From NCBI GenBank assembly GCA_004835665.1, contig RBKR01000003.1, positions 1,054,001-1,118,000 of the forward strand: a stretch of 64,000 nucleotides of DNA. The letters run 5' to 3'. The stretch is from Phoma sp. XZ068 (taxonomy: Eukaryota > Ascomycota > Dothideomycetes > Pleosporales > Didymellaceae). The notes under the pieces are model-generated. The model did not search any database. It saw only the letters and a list, made by a program, of their open reading frames with translations, and was not told where the DNA came from. The position numbers were made by a program, and so were the translations under genes. Below, in pieces: positions 32,919-42,331 of the stretch; within the stretch, counting starts at the first letter, position 1; each line of letters opens with the position of its first letter.

Positions 32919-34410
32919 GGTGGAGTATGAATGTTGTGGGGATTGTACAGCAGAGTGTGTTGATTGTTTACGAACGCGAACTCGCTAGCGCCAAGCCCGC
33001 GACGGGCTGCACCTATACCCCACAATGTACAGGCGACATGTAGATATCTATCCTGAAAGTTCAATCGTATATCAAATCGCAATATAAGGCTATCGTATTA
33101 ATTCTCCACTCATCGTCGCCATCATGCCACTCTGCTATGCGCTCACGGTGTAGATATAATGTTTTTGTAATCGAGCTAGGATGCCACGGTGAGGAACGAA
33201 TCAGAATGATGATCAACTCTATTCGTCAAGAGCCGGACGTTCTGATTCGCAAACCGTAAAGAAACCTCTTCATAAATAAATCATCTCCCTCAAGTTGATG
33301 CTCGTATGCGCCATCTGACAGCCGCCAAACGATCCCATGTCCACCGTACTCACGCCAACACAACTACGCCAACATCTCATCACGACCGCCACCAAACCTT
33401 CCCAATACGGCAGGTAGAAACCCAAAACCGTTGATTCTAGCGAACGACGTTCGCCCTCTGGCGCGCCCACCGTCTCTCTCCGGCGCACCCAGCGTGCAGC
33501 GGACCCTGCATCTGACCTGGTGACTGGTATGCCTTGATCTCTGGGTCGCCTCTAGCTGCCCTGCTGCCACGACTCAGGCAGCCCGTTGCATCCACAGAAA
33601 TTACCACACGCCCAACAATCACCACATCATCCAGCCTCCGCGGGCTACACAATAGCCCTATCTTCGGCGTGGTGGTCCCATCAAGGGCAAGCTCCCGTAT
33701 GTAAGGGGCATGTCCACCGTGAAATCGGAAAATTTCTCCTTGCCAACATGCGGCGCCTGCAGCGGGACTGGATCCTTCGCTGATCAGAGCAACCCTGGTC
33801 CCGTGTGTATGACGTTGAGAGGTTTGCGCTTCTGGCAAGAGATCAGACCAGCTCTTGCCGAAGGCACACAACCAGCTACCCAGATTGTGGGCCGTGCGAA
33901 GTTAGTAGCGGTGAGTTGGGCTCAGAACCCAGAACCCAGAACCCAGATGCAGGCGCGCAGGGACGAGGGCACATGGCGTAGTGTAGAATTGTTTGGTATT
34001 TGAAGGTGAACTAAACTCGCTCGATGACTGATATGGGTGTAAAAGCCCGTGATGAACCCCTCCCACGCCGAAAGCTTGCTAAGATATACATGGCCTCTAA
34101 ACGGGCTGAAGATTAGGTGTAGGAGAGGGCGATGAAAAGCAGAACTCCCGTGGTATAGTGTTGAATGACTGCAGTGCTTGATGAAACTTCCCAAGTCCTC
34201 CGCCGTCATCGTCGTGTTGTTTGTGGCTGCAATGCAGTCCATCTGCGTCCTTCAAGTGCAGAGCTGCCGGGGTGACAGTCTGTTCGTCCTCCACGACGCA
34301 GTGCGTGAATAAGGGATATCTTGCATGATGTGACGTAAAACCATAACCAAATGCCAGTGATGTGTTGCAGAAAAGAGTCGAAAACCGATTGTGCGAAGAT
34401 GACGTGACGA
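32919..34410. other. intergenic region with an unassigned minus ORF
   Basis: A minus-strand frame is open at 33437-33871 (with GGHAPYIRELALDGTTTPKI and DDVVIVGRVVISVDATG), which reads smoothly but has no family I know and no confirmed splice sites. A plus-strand frame at 33710-34003 overlaps it. Either could be a small orphan gene or chance in GC-rich DNA. The NNF1 promoter is expected near 32919. Confidence 0.3.
33924..33944. repeat. 7-bp tandem repeat, three copies
   Basis: Three perfect copies of AGAACCC stand head to tail. The unit differs from the fungal telomere repeat (TTAGGG/CCCTAA). Confidence 0.85.
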
Positions 34411-34773
34411 TTACACCTGAATCTTCTTCTCGTTGAGGCCCTTGTTGGTGAAAACGGCGTCCTGGCTGGACATGCGGCGGTCGAGGGCGCGCTGCACCTT
34501 TGCGCCCAGGGCCAGCTTGCTCATGTCGGCGGTCTTGTTGTCGCTGGGGATGTAGCGCTGCTGGACGAGGCGCTTGTCCTCGAGGCGGTCAAAGCCAGCA
34601 TTCCAGGTCTTGATGTCTTGTGACTTGGGGTCGCCAGATGTGGAGGCGTCGGAGAGGTGCGAGGGTGCGATGGAGGGTGTGAGGGTGGGCGTGGCGCTGT
34701 AGGTAGACATGCGGGTGGAGGCGCGGTTGCCGGCCGACTGCGATTTGGATGCGTTAGACTGTGGTTGCGACAT
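34411..34773 (-). CDS. small Ser/Thr-rich conserved-looking protein
   Basis: A single-exon ORF of 120 codons. The first half is Ser/Thr/Pro-rich and low in complexity; the second half is charged and ordered, with TWNAGFDRLEDKRLVQQRYI, LALGAKVQRALDRRMSSQDA and VFTNKGLNEKKIQV. The end (LxRRMSSQDAVF) resembles a family of short uncharacterised ascomycete proteins I have seen without function. No signal peptide, membrane segment or cysteine is present. The start is the first ATG in a Kozak-like context (ACCATGTCG on the minus strand). Confidence 0.65.
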   Translation of the reverse strand: MSQPQSNASKSQSAGNRASTRMSTYSATPTLTPSIAPSHLSDASTSGDPKSQDIKTWNAGFDRLEDKRLVQQRYIPSDNKTADMSKLALGAKVQRALDRRMSSQDAVFTNKGLNEKKIQV

Positions 34774-37029
34774 GGTGGCGGTGATGTGTGGTTGCGGTAG
34801 TGAAGGGGGACGGGACAGCGAAGCAGTTTATTCGCAGAGCAAGACAGCGCGTGGCAGGCATCGACCAGAGACAAGGGGGGCGTGAAACGGACGGTGGGTA
34901 CGCAATGACTTACACTGGCCAGCATGGGTCGCGAGGACTCCAGCGAGTTCGTCATAGTGTGCTGGCTGGGCGGAGAGCGAGCTAGGTCGTGCCGTGTTTC
35001 GGGTAGGGCAGGTGTGCCAGGCAATACAGCTCGCACTGCCGTTGTTATGGCACGCTGCAATGAATCGGCGGGGCGGGCGAGGGCGTGAGGCAGGACTGCG
35101 CAGGAGCGTCGCCGGGAGTCTTGGGGTGAAGGGCTGCAGCGACCGTGTACGAACCGGCCTGGTCAAACTGCACCTGTGCTCGTTTCAGAGGGCCCAGAGC
35201 GGCAAGGGGGCGATGAACGAGGACGAGATCCGCGAGCAGGGGCCTTCCGTCGTCGCGCACGTGGAGACTAGGTGCAATTGATGCTGCGGCGGGACTGAGG
35301 TAGACGCCTCTAAGCAGGCTTCGACTTATAGCAGCGGGCGAGCAGCTTGCCGGTGTATCGCGAGACGTGGGCTAGATGGATGGAGGGCCAAACAACCAGC
35401 ACGACGCGAGGGAAGGAGCACCTTTTAGCACCTGCCGCGCGCTGAGACGGCAAGTTAGGGACTCGCCATGCATTTCGATAGACTGAGCACCATGCAGCGC
35501 CCTCCCAGACACCAGCGCAGGGGTTCAGCACGCTCTCTGAAGGACTGCTCCCGGGTGTAGGCGGCGTTGAGGCCGCCACTACTCCGGCCCCATCGCTGTT
35601 CGCAGCTGCCGTTCGACCTGTCCGCAGCGCCCCACGCCCCTGCCACGTTCAGAAAACGTGGCTCCCGCAACGCTCGCCCGGGCTCGGTGGGGCGTGGCCT
35701 GGTCGTGCCGTCCGCTCTCCACAACAAAGCACCCTCAAGACATTGATGCACGCAGCAAGTCTCCCTTGCGTTCGTGTCAGACATCTCGCTTGCTGTACCG
35801 TCTGCCCCCACGGTGATGGGTTCAGTGAATGCTGATGAGCTCTGCTGAGGTTGACCCGAGGTCACCAAGTTCTGCATGTTCGACTGCTTTCATGCGTCTG
35901 CAGCTAAACTCTAGCCTACCGCCAGCCAGCCTTCAGAAGATTATTATACGAAAGCGGACGTCGCCCGATATCCTGCAGTGCCACGTCGAAACCTTTTCCA
36001 CTCGCTACTCACTTCTGGTAACCCATCAAGATCACGATCCTATCTCAGACAATCAACGATCATCTGGAACACGAAACTCTGCCACAAAGTAGCTTTGGAG
36101 GGTGAACAAATTGGCCGAGCGACGCAGGAGTTTTGGCTGGGCCACGGTGCCAACGCTCATTGTGACTGCAGCAGGCACTGTTCGCCTTTCCGCTGATCTC
36201 ACGATCGTGTGACGAAGTGCAAGATGCAGTTAGATCGTGCTGACCACGTGTGAAGCGAGGGGTGGCCCCCTGCATGATCGATGCACATCACCACGCAGTA
36301 AGACTCGAATACGGAATGCCACTGGACCTGACTGTGATTTTGAAACACCAACTGTACCGAAGCAGCAGCCCCTTGCATGCACCTTCAGAAAATTGCATAT
36401 ACTAACAGATATTTCCCTATGCATGAGGAGGTCCAGTAGAGATATGCATCCCTCGTGTTTCATTCGTGTTCAAGTGTCTTCAGAACGGGAAGGAAAGCAA
36501 TGTTAGTTTACGGTGCTATTACACACCCCGGCACTCCGCTTCCAGGAGTCGATAAGCACAAAGTCTGGACCAACACCACGCCATGTTAAACCTCAACATC
36601 TCTCGAGACGAATCCTCTTGTCTCACCTCTGACCGTATAGTGCCGTCAAATCATATACGGTGTACATGTGATTAGCACTGCTCTTGTAAAGCAGATGTGA
36701 GTGACACTTGTTGACCATTCCAGAATGACTCACTTCACAAGGTTGTTTCTTTTTTGGGCGGCTATGCGGTGATATGTGAACGGTCATCGGTACGAGCAAC
36801 AGCGGTGAAGACTGGCAGCAGTAAGCCCACCTGCCACGCCACACAATGCGATCAACAAGTTTCACATACGCCCGATGTGCGCCTACCACACCGCGTCACT
36901 TGTCCCCATGTAAACCTTCCACTTCCTCACCACCCTTAGCCTGACTAAGTCTCTCATCCACCTGAAAGTACACTCACAGCTCCAGTCTTATACCCACTAC
37001 ATGCTCGCAGAAAAGCTGCACTTGCCACC
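34774..37029. other. intergenic region, no gene recognised
   Basis: This 2.26-kb stretch is GC-rich to about 35.8 kb and more AT-rich after 36.3 kb. ORFs up to 179 codons (34521-35060 -) overlap each other in different frames, are Pro/Arg-rich and look like chance. The 34.8-35.0 kb part should hold the promoter and leader of the 120-residue protein. Confidence 0.4.
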
Positions 37030-37221
37030 CTAAATCTCCACCAGATCGCCAGCTTCTTGATCTTGCACACCTAGGTAGTAGTTTGCCCGGATGTCAGTAT
37101 ACGCGGCTGTATCTGCATTCCAAATCGTCTTGCCCAGAAGCTTGCAGGGCAGATCGGCGACGGTGGCGTCAGGGTTGTAAGTAGGTTTATCGGGGCGAAG
37201 CCCAATTACATTCCCAGACGT
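37030..37221 (-). pseudogene. fragment of a FAD-linked oxidoreductase N-terminus
   Basis: A 64-codon open stretch, from after an in-frame stop to the TAG at 37030-37032, contains CKLLGKTIWNADTAAYTD followed by ANYYLGVQDQEAGD. This matches the pattern at the start of fungal BBE-like FAD-linked oxidoreductases (LG-K-hydrophobic-...-D-T-x-Y-x-...-Y-W/Y-x-x-Q-E/D). There it would precede the P-x-C-hydrophobic-x-P-x-S-x-x-D-V FAD-binding strand. Here a stop follows LVEI instead, and nothing downstream resembles the FAD domain. It overlaps the end of the next feature in another frame. Confidence 0.4.
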
Positions 37222-38113
37222 TCAGCGCGGCATAAGATTTATTAGGTCGAGGTGCGGACACTTTCTCTTTAATGAGGTCCGCGATGGTATTTCCGTCGAC
37301 ATTCTGGAAGCGAAGCAGAGTGTAGATATCCACGTAGTGTTGAACCGTAGCTCGAGTTCGTGGGGATGGAAATCGATACTTCCACGCCATGACGGCTGAG
37401 CACGGGCAAACTCTCTTATTTGAGTATATTGATTACATATGTAAAGCACGCTGAATTCGATTCTAGCTCTCAATCCCGCTTTAAGTTCTGCCCATAGTTG
37501 CTGAAGCATGGCTGGTCTACCGTTTAAGGATCCAGGTTGGCCCAGACTTCCTAGAGTTGACCTCGAGTGACAAGTCTAGAATCCCACCACTTAACAGCTG
37601 TCAATTGATTGTGGGATTTCGATTGTTGACTTTGCCCATTCTAGTCCGCCAATGTATGATATCTAACATCTCACTCTGAGAAAAGTGGGCAGTGCCTGAT
37701 TTTTTTCTCATAATCCGAGCGACGGGGTAAAGGCGTTGACCAGATAATCCTCCGAGTAGAGTATAGATATTTTTTAGGTAGCACGTCTCAAAGGCATCAC
37801 GCATACACATCTCTTCACAGTCACTATAATCGAAATCAAGAAGCCTGGCCATGCGGGTCCATCCTCCTTGAGGGTCCACACATCTGTAAATCTGTCGAAT
37901 CTCTGCACTGCACTTGTAGTTCGCAAGAACATTCAGGATGTGACCTAGAGGAATAGCAGCTACTTGGAACTGTACTTCCAGAGGCAGAGTCTCGAAGGCT
38001 ATCAGCCTTCTCTTTGGTGTCAGCGCCAGGAGGGAAGTTCGTCCTTGAGGACTACTTGTTCTTCTGCAAATGTCGGACGTTTGGCAAGCTGTCTGATTGA
38101 ATAATGCGAACAA
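37187..38113 (-). pseudogene. broken gene of unknown family
   Basis: Three minus-strand open segments read like parts of one protein. Segment 37601-38113 contains LPLEVQFQVAAIPLGHIL (faintly F-box-like) and DPQGGWTRMARLLDFDYSD. It has no in-frame ATG before about residue 90; its open frame begins after tandem stops. Segment 37222-37509 holds the helix REFARAQPSWRGSIDFHPHE. Near 37330-37345 the protein-like reading moves to another frame (YVDIYTLLRFQNVDGNTIAD), which ends at 37187. I see no splice sites explaining the shifts. Loss of start, an internal stop and a frame jump suggest decay; a wrong reading or assembly error is the alternative. Confidence 0.45.
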
Positions 38114-38553
38114 CCGCCCAATTGGATCGATTCATCAAGTCAGGATGTTAATCATTGGGACAATAGCTCGATACCGGGCATAGATTCAAGTTATCATGAT
38201 CATATCTAATGAAAGGGGACGTTAAAATGCCCAAGTTTTTTATCCGATGCTCTTCTCTGCGCCAACATAGCCATGCAGTCAGCGATAGATAGATGAAGAG
38301 AAGAACATGGAAGAAAAGCGGATGAGAGGACAGGTGCTGAATACTTGATGTGTAATTGATTCTGAGAGCTGCTTGGTCTGAGTAGAGCATGGAAGCTATA
38401 TTCTATGCTACGAAAAGATATGTACTCAGGAAAAAAATGGTATCCTGCCATTTGGCCTCAATCAATCTCTCTCGAACGAATGCTTACTCATTCCTGCGCC
38501 AACACAAACCTAGAAAGAGTATAACTGCGACTCATAATGAGTGAAAGTGGAAT
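38114..38553. other. intergenic AT-rich stretch
   Basis: About 440 bases beside the decayed genes, relatively AT-rich, with short ORFs only. Nothing recognised. Confidence 0.4.
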
Positions 38554-38886
38554 TCAAAGGCCAATGTTCACATGCATGCGTGGAGACTGGGCAGAGGCTT
38601 GACGATCCATCTGGAATGACGCATTGCTCGCCACTTCCAGATTGTCTTTGACGCGTATCCGCTGGCAGCGTTCCGATAATCGAAACTTTACCATTTTTGG
38701 AGTGTTTGAGACATCTGGTCTATTACGGTTTGTATGATATCTCGAAGGTCCACGCTGTGTGCAGATGTCAGGACTGAGAGGACTCAGCTCGAGCTCGTCG
38801 TGACAAAAGGCCGTGCGGTTTGTAGGGGTGGGTACTCGAATGACAACAGCAAGTCGATGCTCCGTTGTTAGAGGGCTTTTAACCAT
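38554..38886 (-). CDS. orphan ORF, 110 codons
   Basis: An ATG-initiated, intronless ORF I do not recognise. It contains FCHDELELSPLSPDICTQRG and a basic part (MVKFRLSERCQRIRVKDNLE). The ELxLSPLSP phrase resembles GELHPLSPSY in the neighbouring ORF at 38989-39760, which may mean a shared short motif or chance. No signal peptide. It could be a real lineage-specific gene or chance. Confidence 0.3.
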   Translation of the reverse strand: MVKSPLTTEHRLAVVIRVPTPTNRTAFCHDELELSPLSPDICTQRGPSRYHTNRNRPDVSNTPKMVKFRLSERCQRIRVKDNLEVASNASFQMDRQASAQSPRMHVNIGL

Positions 38887-38988
38887 GTACCCAGGCTGAT
38901 TGGTTCTCGTCCTTGCCTGCTATGCATTCGGATGGTCGAACATCAACCTTCGGAACGTCTTGGAGCCATGGCGCTGCGATTGAGCGCC

Positions 38989-39760
38989 CTAGATACCTTC
39001 AAACATATCGTCTTTTAGGACATCGGGGCTGTCGGTAATTTGACGTTCTAATGTTTGGATATCATGAACAACATCCTGGTCCCACCTCGGACCATTTGTA
39101 GTGTTCCCAAGACCGTCTTCGCAAGTCGCCTTTAGCCAGTCAAGTATCCTTGCAGGGGGCGGCCCAACAAGACTTGTCGAACTACAAGGCATGTTCGCAT
39201 TCAGGTTACTCAACGTAGACTCTGAACAGCACCCAGGGTCCTCCGCAATGTGAAGCGGAACCGTAGGGAAACTTTCGGTTCTTGCATGCTTCTGCAGGAA
39301 AAGAGGCCGACCTTGATACCGATATTGATCATGCCTTGTAGAAGAACATATTGCCGTCTGCTCCCTGGTTGGAAAGACTTGCCTAGACACGTTTGCCAGA
39401 GAATGGTGACCGACACCCTGAGCCCCTTGTAGAGGTAGAGGCCGCTGCTGTTTATGATCGAATATTCGATGTATGCATGCACTGTGTCCCGGACGTGCAG
39501 GGGATTGCAACAAGGTTGGTCCTATGTATCGTCGAGCGCTCGTGTTCGCAATGTATGATGGCGACAAGGGGTGGAGTTCTCCTGTTTCGTGCACCAGTGG
39601 TGAAGGAGGCGTCATAGCTTGGGAGCGTGGCAATGAAATCTCTATGGAGAGGTCAATACAGTCGATTGAATACTACAGTGGCTTCATCTTCATGCGGCAT
39701 TGTAGCCGTACTCACTTCTTGGTGACGCAGCAGACGTGTGGCTGTTGTGAAATGTGACAT
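38989..39760 (-). CDS. hypothetical protein, two-exon model
   Basis: I do not recognise the family. Exon 39716-39760 (MSHFTTATRLLRHQE) joins exon 38989-39639 through a GTGAGT...CATAGAG intron of 76 bases, giving 231 residues in frame. The second exon is open for 217 codons with an unremarkable composition. It contains VHETGELHPLSPSYIANTSA near the N-terminus and an acidic, helix-like end (QDVVHDIQTLERQITDSPDV). No signal peptide or membrane segment is seen. Confidence 0.45.
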
Positions 39761-42331
39761 CGTCCTAGATGGGTTTGAGTATATGTCCGACTTGATTTGA
39801 CCTGTACAAACGCGCTGGGGCGGTGCCATAGACTATTCAATCCGTTTTGGATGTGGCAGTGTGGAAACTTTTGTGCAGTCTATGGAGGTGGCCGATGAGA
39901 GTTGATCGCTGAGTAAGTGAGGCCCAGAGGACGCATTCTAACTGTCAACAACACCAGCTACAATACAAGAGTTGCAGGGACGACACTCAGTATTTCTGTG
40001 CAGCAGGTTGGAGTCTCTCGTGGCACCTTCTTCCCATAAGATCATCAGCATGTTTCGTCAACCAAGTTGCCAGCCTCAACGGTGTAACATCCTAGGTAGA
40101 GTCTGGGTTGTGCACATGCGCAGTAATTTCGACCAATTGTACAAACGAGTATATCCTAGTCGTAGTTGTCGTGGTTCGACAGGGTTGATGTTGACTACAC
40201 CATCGCTGATGGCAGGAAGGGGCGGCGGCGAGCTCGAAGTGGTAGCCTTGCTGCATCATGTTTGTCTCGACAAATCTACGCAATTTCTACTCAACGGAGC
40301 AGCTGTCCCGTCGTCTTCGTTCAGTAGACATCAAAATCTCTCATTCCTCATATTGGTATTGACATCGGGGTTGTTCACGGCTGATCGCTATCTGAGTTCC
40401 CTCAGGTTGATTACCATCCCAGCCACTCGGACGGCCTCGCTTGTAACGGCGAGATGGCCCTTGTGTGATGCGTCATAATCATTAGCCGTGCTCCATTGTG
40501 TCTACCGCCGTGGGGCGTACCTGAATTAGCACGCACGCATCTCTTTCCTTCCGTACAACATTTGTAGACCGTCGACTGCTTGTCTGCTTGTGCACTGGTG
40601 TCCGTTGCAACCGCCGATGATTGAGCAATGGTGCTGCAGCTATCCGCACCAAGGCTCGACAGCTGCCGCACCGTCCGGACTAGAAAATATTGGTGCATGT
40701 GCGCGCAAGGCATCCGTGGCATCGTGTCTCAAAAGGGTTCTGAGGCCGACACCACCACCCGCGGTCGACTCGTGAAGGCCTCGCGAAGTCGTACGGTACG
40801 CAAGACTAGGCCGAAACACGCCAATGTCGGCGCCTCTCAATCCTCCAGGCCTCATGCCACCACGTTAAATTGCTGGCCGAGAATCCCAGCAGAGCGATGG
40901 TGGCGCTGAATAGCCGGTGTTGAGAGCAGCGGACGGCACTGAGCTGCCCTCAGCCGCACACAGGACCGCTGAGGAAGTTCGGTCAAAAGCCCGCTCAGCC
41001 ATTGCGCCCCTCGCGAACACCTAGATCTTTTGATCTTCTTGGGGCCCTCTCGCCTCGCGTTGCGACGGGAGCATGTGCGTTGCCCGCTACTGTCGCACGA
41101 CTCACCATCCAATAAACTGCAGTCGCTGTGGGCCGCTGAGGGGGTCTTCCATTCGTGTTCGCTTGCTGCATGAAAGCTTAGTCCGTGCATACATCTGACT
41201 TGGTCCGGCCTTCCTTGCGCGTTCCGCCCATCAACCCTGGCTCCTCCAAAGTCTCTGCATTGCGAGACATCGCGTGGCTGCCCTGCGCCGTGTCTCCTTG
41301 CTCTCTCTTCGTTGTCACCGACTGAACGTTGAGTGCATCTTCCGAGCTTGACGCTCTCCCAGCGCAGACCCGTCTGATGCTTCGCATTCTATCCGTTCTT
41401 TAACTTTCAATTCATTTCTCCGCACGGCCAAGCGTCCACATTATCTTTATCGCTATCCAACGGTCGATAGTGCGCTTACTTGCATCCATTTCTATTGACA
41501 CCTCATCGTCGTTCATTCTCTCTGGTTGACAGAGCCAATTCTTCCAACCATCCTTGTTTGACCATCATCCGGGTTATGCTGATACGGTACGTACCCGGCT
41601 CTTTACCTCTTGAAACCCGGCCTGTCAACTGTCCTCACATCACTGCAACGAGCAACGTCACAAGTTCTTCCATCACCCTTGCTTGCATTCCTCCGGTCCA
41701 GCTTCTCACCCTTTGTCACCTTCTCATCTTCTGCTCATCAAGGTATACTGCGTTTTGTATACCTTATCTTGCCGTGCGCTTCTAAACCTCGTGCCCTTGC
41801 TGGCCGATCCAGTACCTGTGTGTAATGCGAGGAGCAAGACTGACACCAAAGAGACAGCAGGCTCCCGTAACTCTTAGTAGAAATCATCCACCACTGTCCG
41901 TCTTCCCTAGCATCCTCGTCGCCAAGCCACCAATTTGTTGGCCATCCCAAGGCAAGGCACCCTAACCTTTCGTTGACGATTGGAACCTACGCCTGTTCGG
42001 CCCCAACTCTTGACGTGTACCTTCTGACCACTTACCTGCCACTTGGTCTTCCTGTCTTCAGTCCTGAAGTTCTATTCTACGCTCTGACCTCGGCCACAAT
42101 TGTCAACAGCCCCGTGTCACACGTTTACGCATTGACCTAGTGCTGTCTTCAGGCTGGCTCCTTCCCATCAAGAGTCGCACCATCACTGCTTTTGGCTGCT
42201 GTCGCATGCATTGCGCCAGTGCTCAGGATTAACGCCGAACTCCCACGTACGATCATAACGAGCTTGACCATCTACACCCACCGACTTGTGTCAGTCTACA
42301 GACACACACGCCGCCAACATTCCAGCCATAG
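39761..42331. other. intergenic region upstream of the EGF-like protein gene
   Basis: A 2.57-kb stretch without a supportable gene. From about 41400 to 42330 the plus strand is pyrimidine-rich (many CTT, TCC and TTC runs), as is common in promoters and leaders of fungal genes, so a long 5' leader of the downstream gene is likely. ORFs in 40-41.4 kb lack features. Confidence 0.45.

Noticed and set aside
33760..33790. CGACSGTG in a plus-strand ORF, like a DnaJ zinc-finger repeat
   Set aside because: Only one CxxCxGxG unit is present; four are needed, and there is no J domain nearby.
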